Positions 7,455 through 14,859 are shown, counted from the first letter of the stretch. The stretch is DNA of 15,715 nucleotides from Burkholderiales bacterium (GCA_005788065.1 SXZD01000218.1:1-15715), one strand, 5' to 3'. Program-made: numbers and translations. Notes: generated from the sequence alone by a model not told the origin.

Positions 7455-7471
7455 ACTGTCAGTCTGACAGT
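7455..7471. repeat. Perfect 17-bp palindrome (8-1-8) upstream of the 641-residue gene
   Basis: The sequence is ACTGTCAGTCTGACAGT, with arms 7455-7462 and 7464-7471 around one base, 27 nt before the start codon at 7428. On the minus strand it lies between a TTGAAA hexamer and a weak AAAAGA, that is, exactly where a promoter spacer would be. It contains inverted TGACA/TGTCA elements, as does the palindrome at 5461-5479. A regulator-binding operator is the likely role. Confidence 0.55.
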
Positions 7472-7483
7472 TTCAAGGTACCT

Positions 7484-7510
7484 CAAAAGCAGCGACTATC
7501 GCCGCTTTTG
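7484..7510 (-). other. 12-bp hairpin between the tolC-like gene and the 641-residue gene
   Basis: As minus-strand RNA the arms (7510-7499 and 7495-7484) form CAAAAGCGGCGA / UCGCUGCUUUUG with one G-U wobble and a UAG loop. On the plus strand the same position is an A-C mismatch, so the fold favours minus-strand transcripts. No U tract follows the stem, although the 3' arm contains UUUU, so it is a weak terminator or attenuator, or an RNA processing or stability element. The rest of the 169-nt gap holds the palindrome at 7455-7471. Confidence 0.5.
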
Positions 7511-7597
7511 AAGGGCTATTCAGGCTATTGGGTCGTGTTTGCCATGCAATCAAATACCTGTGTGCGTATTTTACTGCAGAACTTTACAGGCAGGCAC

Positions 7598-9241
7598 TTA
7601 CTTTGGAGGCGCAATATCGGTTGAGTAACGTAAAGCGGGCGTTGTCGACTGTTCTCGGTTACTCACGGCAGGTGCTTTGCCCGAACGCTTGTTCATCTTC
7701 AGTTCGGTATCGGGTGACAGGAAGTATCGCCCCGCCCGCTCTGCAGACTCAGGGTCTACCTGTATGCCCAGTTCATCGGCCACATTGCGATCGGTTTTGG
7801 CGCGAGCCACTTCCTCGGACGCCTTGAGACGACGCTCGAGCTTCACGCGCTCTGACGATCGGGAGTAGAAATTTTCCAGCCACGGCGCGGGATCGGCGGC
7901 CGGTCTCATTTCGCCAACAGCGTGCAGCAGTCGCAGGTTGGCGATGCGGGCATCGAAAACCGCGTTCAGGTATGCAATCAGAACATTGAAATATTCAACC
8001 TGCGCATCGAGCATGGCAATTGCCGTCTCACGACCGAAATCACGTAGACGCTTGCGGTTGCGAAACACCGCAAGCGCATCATCTGTGGCAGCCTCAAGCG
8101 TTTTGGCCCGCGCAAGCGCAGCCAGCTTGCGGCTGTATTGCAGGCGCACACCCTCTTCCACTTTCAACCGCGCTGAAATCTGCTGAACGCGCTGCGCGTC
8201 AACATCAGCTGCTGCGCGACCGATACGCGCGGTTTGTTCGCCGCCGGAAAACGCCGCATAATTGAAGCGCAGGTTGACAGAGCTGTCCTGATCGCGACCG
8301 GTGAACGGGTCTTTTTCCTTGAAAAACTGCTGAACCCCCACCACCTCGACGGTTGGATACAGCGCGGCAAACTCAGCCTCATAATTGAAACGAGCCCGTG
8401 TGATCTGCATTTCTGTCTGGGTGATCTGCGGATTGATCTCCAGCGCACGCTTGACCAACTCCTCCATACTGCCGGTCAGCAGTTTGGGCGACACTTCCAG
8501 CTCCGGCAACTGCATGGGGTCGGATATCTGATAAAAATATCGCAGATAGGCTGCCCGCGCCTCATCCAGTTGTCCCTCAAAGGTTGCCAGCCTGTCGGCT
8601 GCAACCGCACCGCGGGCCTTGGCAAACTGCGCATCTGTGATGCCGCCGCCACCCAGCTCAAGCCGTCTTTCTTCCAGTTTCAGCAAATCATTGACCGCAT
8701 CCAGACCACCTTTGGCAGCCCGCACCAGCAACGCCTGCCGCTGCAATTGCACATGCGCCACCAGCCCTTCCAGAACGGTATCCTGCGTGATGCGGTCCAG
8801 ATTCGAAAACGCCAACTGCGCATCCACCTCGGCTTGCCGCAAACGCGCCGTCAATCGTCCGCCACTGTAAAGAGGCTGACGCACAGTCACATCGGTGGAT
8901 TGCCGGTTATTGATCGTTGAGCTCGAGTTGGCATTGGCACCCACGCTCAGCTTCGGGTAGAAACCCGCGATCGCAGCATCACGGCCGAATTCGGTGCTTT
9001 GCGTGGCAACACGTGCAGCGGAAATGTCCGGGTTCAATTGCAGCATGTTGATGAAACGCACACGGACGACATCCCTACCGGTCATTCTTACCGGTGCTTT
9101 GTCTGCAGCCGTTTCATCTTTCTGTGGCGCTACACCGGCACTGTCAACTGACTGTGCAAATGCAGATAGTGGAGCAGATGTGATGGCCAATGATGCGCAG
9201 GCGATCGCAACCAACCTGCATACCAAGGTGGGCTTGGACAT
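7598..9241 (-). CDS. TolC-family outer membrane channel of the type I secretion system
   Basis: This 547-residue protein begins with a Sec signal peptide (about 1-29, ending SAFA before QSVDS). It then shows the two repeated helical/beta units of outer membrane efflux proteins. The first carries the typical segment GRDAAIAGFYPKLSVGA followed by VRQPLYSGGR (about 70-125). The second repeats the pattern with FNYEAEFAALYPTVEVVG and NYAAFSGGEQ. It should form the trimeric outer membrane and periplasmic tunnel that docks on the HlyD-type adaptor. The last 80 or so residues form a charged tail rich in Lys, Arg, Glu and Ser that goes beyond the usual TolC core, which makes this one long. The ATG at 9241 lies 51 nt after the adaptor stop, with an AAGGGA-like ribosome site. 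It is most likely cotranscribed with the adaptor and ATPase genes. Confidence 0.92.
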   Translation of the reverse strand: MSKPTLVCRLVAIACASLAITSAPLSAFAQSVDSAGVAPQKDETAADKAPVRMTGRDVVRVRFINMLQLNPDISAARVATQSTEFGRDAAIAGFYPKLSVGANANSSSTINNRQSTDVTVRQPLYSGGRLTARLRQAEVDAQLAFSNLDRITQDTVLEGLVAHVQLQRQALLVRAAKGGLDAVNDLLKLEERRLELGGGGITDAQFAKARGAVAADRLATFEGQLDEARAAYLRYFYQISDPMQLPELEVSPKLLTGSMEELVKRALEINPQITQTEMQITRARFNYEAEFAALYPTVEVVGVQQFFKEKDPFTGRDQDSSVNLRFNYAAFSGGEQTARIGRAAADVDAQRVQQISARLKVEEGVRLQYSRKLAALARAKTLEAATDDALAVFRNRKRLRDFGRETAIAMLDAQVEYFNVLIAYLNAVFDARIANLRLLHAVGEMRPAADPAPWLENFYSRSSERVKLERRLKASEEVARAKTDRNVADELGIQVDPESAERAGRYFLSPDTELKMNKRSGKAPAVSNREQSTTPALRYSTDIAPPK

Positions 9242-9292
9242 GCTCTCATCCCTTTTGTGTGTCTGTATCGTTTTTATTGACAGTCCGCACCT

Positions 9293-10636
9293 TCAAGGCT
9301 CGCGGAATGCTTCTCTCTTCAGTTTCAACACCGGTTTGACCAGATACCAGATGAATGGCTGGGAACCGACCTGAATGTCTACCTCCGCCGTCATACCGGG
9401 CGATATGGTTTGCCCGTCTTGCGGCGATTCACCAAAAAATGATCTGGATGTCGCAATCACGACCTTGTAAAAAGGCCCGGCCTGCGGATCTGACGTATCG
9501 GTGTCCGCACCGATGGACGTTACCGTGCCCGGCAGTGTTCCGTAACGCAGAAAATCATAAGCAGACACTTTCACATCGGCCTTCAGGTTCATGCTGACGA
9601 AACCGCGATCCGCAGGTGACAGCCGGGCTTCAACCACCAACTGCTCATCACTGGGGATGACTTCCATCATGGGTTCGCCCTGACGAACGACGTTGCCGGT
9701 CGATTGCAGCTTGAGGTTCTTCACCACACCGGCGATCGGACTGGTGACGATGGCCCGAGCGCGCTGATCGGTGGCGCGGTCCAGTTCCTCACGCACGCTG
9801 CTGAGCTGACGCTCAAGTGTGGTCAGTTCATCTGCCGCACGGCGTCGGAACTTGCCCTCCTCCTCGATCTTTTTGCCTTCACGCTCCTGCACGGCAGCCC
9901 TTGCAGCGCTGATGCTTTCACGGGTGGAATTCACTTCGGAACGGATGGTCTCCAGGTTGCGGGTCTTGTCCAGATATTCCAGTTGGGACACCAGTCTCTC
10001 CTTGACCAACTGACTGGTGATTTCAAGTTCTTTTTCGGCTGTGATCAAACGCGCTTTTGCACCAGCCAACTTGGCTTCCAGCTCAGTCACCTTCTTGCGG
10101 TTGCTCTCTGCCTGCGCTTCATTGACTGCGAGGATACCCTCCAGCTCTGCCTTGCGCGCTCGGAAGGTTGCCATCTCGGTGGCCACGACATCGCGGTAGG
10201 CCTCCTTCGTTTTGTTGTCATAGGCCAATGCGGTACCGTTGGCCTCTGCCAGCAGACGCAGTCGTGTCACCGCCATGGCTGAACGACGCACGGTGATTTC
10301 GTCCAGGTTCATGCCCGCGGTCGCCAGATCGAGCTCCACCAGAACATCACCCTCCTTGACCATGTCGCCTTCCTTGACGAGCAATCGCTTGACGATGCCA
10401 CCTTCCAGATGCTGGATGGTTTTGATCTTGCTTGAAGGTACGACCTTGCCCGGTGCTGTGATGACCTGATCGACGCGGATGAACAGCGTACCGGCCAGTG
10501 CCAGAACAATGACCAGCAATGCAAAGCGTGTCTTTGTGTCGTAGGCCCCACCCTTGGGTTGGAACAGCTTGGGCATTTCCGCCACATTGCTGCGAGCGCT
10601 GGTGGGCTCCCGTTTTTCTGCCGTGTTCTGCGCCAT
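9293..10636 (-). CDS. HlyD-family periplasmic adaptor of the type I secretion system
   Basis: This 447-residue protein has the full layout of type I adaptors: a short cytoplasmic N-terminus, one membrane segment (about 38-55), and a lipoyl-like half with IQHLEGGIVKRLLVKEGDMV (74-93). A long coiled coil rich in Glu, Lys, Arg and Ala follows (about 110-290), then the second lipoyl half (ATDQRARAIVTSPIAGVVKN) and a beta-barrel end. The C-terminus GMTAEVDIQVGSQPFIWYLV...AFREP is the hallmark of HlyD/PrtE/LapC proteins. It bridges the inner-membrane ABC exporter and the TolC-like channel. The start at 10636 has an AAGGA site that overlaps the stop of the ATPase gene, only 6 nt upstream, which indicates translational coupling. 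Confidence 0.94.
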   Translation of the reverse strand: MAQNTAEKREPTSARSNVAEMPKLFQPKGGAYDTKTRFALLVIVLALAGTLFIRVDQVITAPGKVVPSSKIKTIQHLEGGIVKRLLVKEGDMVKEGDVLVELDLATAGMNLDEITVRRSAMAVTRLRLLAEANGTALAYDNKTKEAYRDVVATEMATFRARKAELEGILAVNEAQAESNRKKVTELEAKLAGAKARLITAEKELEITSQLVKERLVSQLEYLDKTRNLETIRSEVNSTRESISAARAAVQEREGKKIEEEGKFRRRAADELTTLERQLSSVREELDRATDQRARAIVTSPIAGVVKNLKLQSTGNVVRQGEPMMEVIPSDEQLVVEARLSPADRGFVSMNLKADVKVSAYDFLRYGTLPGTVTSIGADTDTSDPQAGPFYKVVIATSRSFFGESPQDGQTISPGMTAEVDIQVGSQPFIWYLVKPVLKLKREAFREP

Positions 10637-10642
10637 GTGTTT

Positions 10643-12598
10643 TTATCCTTGTGCGCTGGCTGCTGCCGGTGGCGCCTGTCGTCCTGCTTCTGCTGCTGCT
10701 GTAGGTGCCGCACTGCTTGCTGCCCCGACTGACGCAGTACCCGTGGTTCCGTTGGCCACTGCTGATGCAGGTGCTACGACGGTTGCGGCAGCCGGTTTGG
10801 CTGGCGTAGCAGGCACATTGATACCGTACAGGAGCTTGAGCATCTCGGGCGTATTGCCGATGTGCAGCTTCGATTCCTTGTCCAGATAAATGATGCGATC
10901 GCACACTGCCATCAAACGAACCGAGTGGGTCACGATGATGATGGTCTTCTCCAGAGCCAATTGCTTGATGGTGTTCATCAAGTGGCTCTCGGACGCAAAG
11001 TCCAGATCGTTGGTGGGCTCATCAAGCAACAGCACCGGGGCATCACTCAAGAAGGCCTGCGTGATGGCAATCCGCTTGCGTTGGCCACCGGACATGCGGT
11101 TGCCACCCTCACCGACCTGCGTGGCATACCCATCCGGAAGCTTTGCAATGAAATCGTGCGCACCCGAACGCTTGGCTGCCAGCAAAATCTGTTCGTCACT
11201 GACATCGGGGTTGCTGCGCCGCAGGTTCTCGACAATCGTGCCTTCGAACAGTTGGGAATTCTGCGGCAGGAATCCTATCCAGGCGGACAGTTCTTCGCGC
11301 GAGAACTGTGACAGATCATACTCGTCAATCAATACCCGACCGCTCTGTGCCAGATAAAGACCACGCAGCACCTTGAGCAACGTACTCTTGCCCGAACCGT
11401 TATCTCCTGCAACGGCATACAAGCCGCGTGGACCGATCTGCCCGGTCACTCCCCTGAGCACGGGAGCCCTGGCTCCGACGTGTTGATAGGTGAGGTTTTC
11501 AAGACGCAGTGCGCCTGATGGCCGGGGCAAGGAAAGACCGGTGTGCGACTTTTCTTCCTCGAAAGAAAATACCGCATCCAGACGGTCAGAGGCTTCGCGC
11601 GAATGCGCGATCGAACGCCAGTGGCCACACAACGACGCCAATGGCCCCACGGCTTTGGATGCCAGCATATTGGCACCGATCAGGCCGCCGACGGTCATCC
11701 ATTGGTTGATGACCGCATACGCACCCATGGCCGTAATGGCAATGTTGACGGCCAGCATGATGGAGGTCGACAGTTCGCGTTGGTCTTCAAGTTCGCCATT
11801 GCGATCGAAAGACTCCTCTACCCACGCGTTATAGGAGTCTATCCAGGCACGCTTGGCCGACTCGTCCTGCACCAGCGACTTGATGGCCTCACGGCCGCGG
11901 CACACTTCTGCCAGTACCTCGTCACGTCGCCGGGAGCGGGCAAACTCCTCAACCCGCCGCTTGCGGAACTCACCGGCCGAATACCAACTCAGCGCGCCCA
12001 AACAGACCAGCCCCGCCAAAACGACCGGCAACAGAGGCAATGCAATCAGTGCAACCAACACCAGCGAGAGAATGGCAAACGGGAGATCCAGAATGGTCAT
12101 TGCGACCGCACCACTCCAGACCACCCGTACGGTGTCAACGTCCTTGAACAAAGCGTACCAGGAGGCAGTGGGCTTGGACTCAAGATCACGCAGCGGGATG
12201 CGCAGCAACTTGCGCATCAACTGATTGGCGATTTCTGCATCCAGACGCACGGCCGACACGCGCAACACGCGCGCCCGCACCGAGCGCAGCACCAGATCTG
12301 CGCCGAGAATGACCACCATGCCGATCAGCAAGGCTGTCAGCGTGTTCAACCCTGACCGGTAGATGACTCGATCGTACACCTGCATGGAAAAAATGGCCGG
12401 AAACAGGCCCAACAGGTTGACAAAAACGGACAGCAGCGCTGCCCGCTTCAGTAGCGGCATGGTCTCCCGCACGATGTCCGCAGTCAGCCGGTTCTTGGTT
12501 TTGGTTGATGAAGAGGATGCATCTTCGTCGGCCGATTTGGACAATCCGAAATTGGTCAACTCAGCCAGCCGCTTTGAAAATAAGTAGAGTACGCCCAT
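10643..12598 (-). CDS. Type I secretion system permease/ATPase
   Basis: This 651-residue ABC exporter half-transporter has a membrane domain (about 50-330) and a nucleotide-binding domain with Walker A GDNGSGKST (398-406), signature MSGGQ (502-506), Walker B VLLLDE (522-527) and H-loop His558. There is no N-terminal C39 peptidase domain; only about 48 cytoplasmic residues precede the first membrane helix, as in PrtD/HasD-like exporters that do not cleave cargo. The order ATPase, HlyD, TolC in one run identifies a complete type I apparatus. It starts 3 nt after the stop of the anti-sigma-like gene, and its stop lies 6 nt before the adaptor gene. An unusual 55-residue tail rich in Ala, Pro, Thr and Val (597-651) extends past the ATPase fold. 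It is probably disordered and is not typical of the family. Confidence 0.94.
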   Translation of the reverse strand: MGVLYLFSKRLAELTNFGLSKSADEDASSSSTKTKNRLTADIVRETMPLLKRAALLSVFVNLLGLFPAIFSMQVYDRVIYRSGLNTLTALLIGMVVILGADLVLRSVRARVLRVSAVRLDAEIANQLMRKLLRIPLRDLESKPTASWYALFKDVDTVRVVWSGAVAMTILDLPFAILSLVLVALIALPLLPVVLAGLVCLGALSWYSAGEFRKRRVEEFARSRRRDEVLAEVCRGREAIKSLVQDESAKRAWIDSYNAWVEESFDRNGELEDQRELSTSIMLAVNIAITAMGAYAVINQWMTVGGLIGANMLASKAVGPLASLCGHWRSIAHSREASDRLDAVFSFEEEKSHTGLSLPRPSGALRLENLTYQHVGARAPVLRGVTGQIGPRGLYAVAGDNGSGKSTLLKVLRGLYLAQSGRVLIDEYDLSQFSREELSAWIGFLPQNSQLFEGTIVENLRRSNPDVSDEQILLAAKRSGAHDFIAKLPDGYATQVGEGGNRMSGGQRKRIAITQAFLSDAPVLLLDEPTNDLDFASESHLMNTIKQLALEKTIIIVTHSVRLMAVCDRIIYLDKESKLHIGNTPEMLKLLYGINVPATPAKPAAATVVAPASAVANGTTGTASVGAASSAAPTAAAEAGRQAPPAAASAQG

Positions 12599-12601
12599 GT
12601 G

Positions 12602-13042
12602 TTATCTCGGTGCCCTTGCCATGGCAGGTTGAAGCATCATGGACGCGTGGGCCTGACGCAAACGGTCAAGCACCACCATGTAAGAGGCCAACAGTTTGAC
12701 CAGCGTGGGGCGAATCTTGGCCTTCTGCTCCAGGCTCAGGTTTGCAAACGGGTTGACCGGACGCTGCACACCTGCCGGTGCTTTTGCAAACTCTTCGTCC
12801 AGCACCGATTCAATGCGCTGAAACACCGAGTCCAATGCAGCATCTACCTGCTCATCCGACAGCGCACCGAACTTGACCGGAACCAAGGTCTCCAATGTTG
12901 TCAGACGCCCGTACCACTGATCCACCAATTGATTGAGTACCGGGTCAGCGCCCAACTGCTTTTCAAATGCAGTGCGCTCCGCGCCCCGCAGCGTACCCAG
13001 CGCATATTCGGCCGCCAGGGCTTCCTTATCGCTCAGTTCCAT
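12602..13042 (-). CDS. Putative short soluble anti-sigma factor (RskA-type N-terminal domain)
   Basis: With the ATG at 13042 the protein has 146 residues. That start has an AAGGA Shine-Dalgarno seven bases upstream; ATG 13060 and TTG 13063 are in frame but have weak ribosome sites. Residues 4-50 (LSDKEALAAEYALGTLRGAE, then RTAFEKQLGADPVLNQLVDQW) match the pattern of the sigma-binding domain of RskA/ChrR-like anti-sigma factors, and a SVFQRIESVL segment (72-81) recalls what usually follows. The typical later parts are missing: there is no membrane helix, no periplasmic domain, and no cysteine for a zinc site. The C-terminal half is a helical segment ending in a Met/Ala/Arg-rich tail. It directly follows the ECF sigma gene and directly precedes the exporter ATPase gene. 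The function is inferred from the motif and position; how it would be released is unknown. Confidence 0.62.
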   Translation of the reverse strand: MELSDKEALAAEYALGTLRGAERTAFEKQLGADPVLNQLVDQWYGRLTTLETLVPVKFGALSDEQVDAALDSVFQRIESVLDEEFAKAPAGVQRPVNPFANLSLEQKAKIRPTLVKLLASYMVVLDRLRQAHASMMLQPAMARAPR

Positions 13043-13067
13043 ATCTGTTTCCTTCTTCATCAACTAC

Positions 13068-13694
13068 TCAGGCTGTGGCCGCCATGCCGCTGGTCTTGTT
13101 GCGACCGACACCGAGTCGCAACTGGCTGGATTCATAAAGAGACTTCAACTCCGCAAGCCCGCGACGCGACCATGTCTTCACTGTGCCCAGCGGTACACCA
13201 ATATGGTCCGCTATTTCTGCGTGTGACATGCCGTGGTTAAACGCCAGTGTGAGCACCTGCCGGTATTTGCCCTCCAGCTTGGAGAGACAACCGCGGATAG
13301 CCTCATGTTCCTCGTTGTCGACATCCTGAGTGCTGGCTTCCAGAGAACCTTCCGAGTCCTCGCCCTCATCATCACCGAATTGTTCCAATGAAAGGGTACC
13401 GGTTGTCTGCGGTTGCTGGGTCACCATGTCCAACGCCCGGTTGCGGACAATCTGATGCAACCAGGTTTCCGGGGCGGACAGATCGGGGTTGAAAGTGTGG
13501 GCATAACGCCACAGGCGGATGAAAGCATCCTGGATCACGTCCTGTGCCAGGTGCGGCTCGCGGACGATGCGCAGCGCGACGCCATACAGGCGACGTGATG
13601 TCTCGCGATACAGTTGCTCGAAAGCCGACCTGTCCTGCTTGGCCGTACGGGCAATCAGCGAGGCCAGATGTCGGCGAGCGTCTGCTACATCCAA
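13068..13694 (-). CDS. ECF (sigma-70 family) RNA polymerase sigma factor
   Basis: This 208-residue protein has the two-domain layout of extracytoplasmic-function sigma factors. Region 2 spans about 25-92 (FEQLYRETSRRLYGVALRIV, then DVIQDAFIRLWRYA and ETWLHQIVRNRALD). An acidic linker follows (108-131), then region 4 (134-186) with CLSKLEGKYRQVLTLAF, the helix-turn-helix SHAEIADHIGVPLGTVKTWS and RRGLAELKS. It resembles SigK/RpoE-like factors paired with RskA-type anti-sigmas. The start is TTG at 13694-13692, supported by an AGGGGA Shine-Dalgarno (plus strand 13699-13704) five bases upstream; no in-frame ATG lies nearby. It is the first gene of the minus-strand secretion run and ends 25 nt before the preferred anti-sigma start. 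It most likely directs transcription of this locus, possibly including itself. Confidence 0.92.
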   Translation of the reverse strand: MDVADARRHLASLIARTAKQDRSAFEQLYRETSRRLYGVALRIVREPHLAQDVIQDAFIRLWRYAHTFNPDLSAPETWLHQIVRNRALDMVTQQPQTTGTLSLEQFGDDEGEDSEGSLEASTQDVDNEEHEAIRGCLSKLEGKYRQVLTLAFNHGMSHAEIADHIGVPLGTVKTWSRRGLAELKSLYESSQLRLGVGRNKTSGMAATA

Positions 13695-14006
13695 GGATGT
13701 CCCCTCATGCTAAGCGCTTTTTATATTATGTGAGTGTACACACCACGCCTCTCGCGGGCACGCCGAACAGACCGGCAATTAGGCCTCAGTGAGACAAATT
13801 GACATTTGTTATCAACTGTTTTGGTGCATTTACGGGCAGAGGATAGCAAAACCGGGGGTCGCAAGCATCCGCAATTTACCGACATCCATCACAAAAAAAT
13901 ATCCGACTTTTAACAATTTGAATCCAAAAACCGGCGCACGGGGTATTACCCAAAGACACGTGACGCACCCGCCGCTTTTGGAATACACAAAGTCAGGACA
14001 AGACGG
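13695..14006. promoter_or_regulatory. Divergent regulatory region between the ECF sigma gene and the luxR-type gene
   Basis: This 312-bp gap holds no gene that I can support. On the sigma side, an AT-rich stretch (13717-13730) gives CATAAT or TATAAA as -10 candidates, but no -35 hexamer sits at the right distance, which suggests an activator or an alternative sigma factor. The small palindrome GTGTACAC lies at 13734-13741. The inverted repeat ACAAAT-TGAC-ATTTGT is at 13794-13809, and CTCAGTGAG at 13785-13793 adjoins it. On the luxR side, the palindrome GGGTATTACCC (13941-13951) lies 55 nt before the ATG. These are candidate operators only. Confidence 0.45.
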
Positions 14007-14702
14007 ATGAATACCTACATACAAGCGAATGACAAAGACAGATTTAATGCATCCATGGCGGGGGCCGGGGTTGTAGCGAACTCACGACAGACGCTGCAAC
14101 CGATGTTCGTCACCAACAAAACACAGTTGGAAGAAATCAACCACCACCTGGCAGAAACGGAGCACGGTCTGCTGGTGATCACCATTGAACAGGGAAGCAA
14201 CCGCGGCGAAAGCATCGTCGAGCATGTTGGCAAGCACTTCGCAGGCACACGCATGGTGCTGGTTTGCGAGTCCGCCGGGACAGACCTTTTGAAATTGGCC
14301 TTCATGAACGGCGTGCAAGCCGCCGTTGGTCGCCAGTCTTCTGTTGAAACCCTGCGCGCTGCCATTGACGAAGTGGTCCGCGGCAACCGTTTCATCGCCC
14401 CTGAGCTGCTGCGGGGCCCGTCCACGACGGTCAGCGCCTTCATGGAACGCCAGATGGCCGTCCGTGAATCCTCAGCGATGACCACTCCTGCCAACGCTAA
14501 CGCTGGCGTTGAGCTTACCCGCCGTGAAAAGCAAGTCCTCGGACTGATTGCACAGGGCAAACCCCGCCGTGCCATCGCCGAACTGCTCAAAGTATCTCCC
14601 CGCACCATCGATGCCTACCGTGCCCGCCTTTTGCAAAAGCTGAATCTCGATTCAAGCGTTCAACTTGTCAAATACGCGTACGGCGCCGGCTTGGTCAACT
14701 GA
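14007..14702 (+). CDS. LuxR-type transcriptional regulator with degenerate receiver domain
   Basis: This 231-residue protein starts at ATG 14007 behind AGGA (spacing about 9). Residues 169-227 are a clear LuxR/FixJ-type helix-turn-helix: LTRREKQVLGLIAQGKPRRA then IAELLKVSPRTIDAYRARLL. Residues 25-135 follow the size and pattern of a response-regulator receiver, including the characteristic end (LRAAIDEVVRGNRFIAPELL). However, the expected phospho-acceptor Asp is replaced (LLVITIEQ), the Thr/Ser switch position reads VLVCESAG, and the conserved Lys appears lost (AAVGRQSS). This is an alignment by eye. Such proteins act without phosphorylation. No kinase gene is adjacent. Divergent placement from the ECF sigma gene suggests it controls the secretion locus. 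A strong terminator follows. Confidence 0.85.
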   Translation: MNTYIQANDKDRFNASMAGAGVVANSRQTLQPMFVTNKTQLEEINHHLAETEHGLLVITIEQGSNRGESIVEHVGKHFAGTRMVLVCESAGTDLLKLAFMNGVQAAVGRQSSVETLRAAIDEVVRGNRFIAPELLRGPSTTVSAFMERQMAVRESSAMTTPANANAGVELTRREKQVLGLIAQGKPRRAIAELLKVSPRTIDAYRARLLQKLNLDSSVQLVKYAYGAGLVN

Positions 14703-14747
14703 GCACATTCATCAGCACCCGATTTTGATCCCTCTCTCTCTCTTGAT

Positions 14748-14774
14748 GGCCCGCACCCAGCGGGCCGTTTTTTT
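14748..14774 (+). terminator. Rho-independent terminator after the luxR-type gene
   Basis: A perfect stem GGCCCGC (14748-14754) pairs with GCGGGCC (14760-14766) around an ACCCA loop and is followed by G and seven Ts (14768-14774). It lies 45 nt after the stop. Confidence 0.92.
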
Positions 14775-14788
14775 AGGTGAGACGACTT

Positions 14789-14832
14789 CCAGCCTGTCTG
14801 GACTACAATGACGCTTTTGCATGACAGGCTGG
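14789..14832 (+). promoter_or_regulatory. queC promoter region with -10 bracketed by an inverted repeat
   Basis: TACAAT at 14804-14809 is a good -10 candidate for queC; the -35 is poor. The arms CCAGCCTGTC (14789-14798) and GACAGGCTGG (14823-14832) form a perfect 10-bp inverted repeat with a 24-nt gap that encloses the -10 and the likely start point. It could be an operator for a dimeric regulator, or an RNA hairpin if transcription starts further upstream. No preQ1 riboswitch core is recognisable. Confidence 0.5.
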
Positions 14833-14859
14833 CCGATGCGCCTGCCCGTCCCATTTTTC

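Noticed and set aside
8234..8920. A 228-codon plus-strand frame opposite the TolC-type gene
   Set aside because: It is antisense to a clear outer membrane efflux protein, with no domain of its own.
11543..12355. A 270-codon plus-strand frame opposite the exporter ATPase
   Set aside because: It is fully inside a confidently identified ABC gene. Its product is rich in Gln, His and Arg with no family pattern.
13799..13827. TTGACA at 13799 as -35 of a plus-strand promoter for the luxR-type gene
   Set aside because: The hexamer 17 bp downstream is TGGTGC, not a -10, and the site is about 200 bp from the start codon.
14775..14859. preQ1 riboswitch upstream of queC
   Set aside because: There is no preQ1-I or preQ1-II core. 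The only structure is the inverted repeat around the -10.
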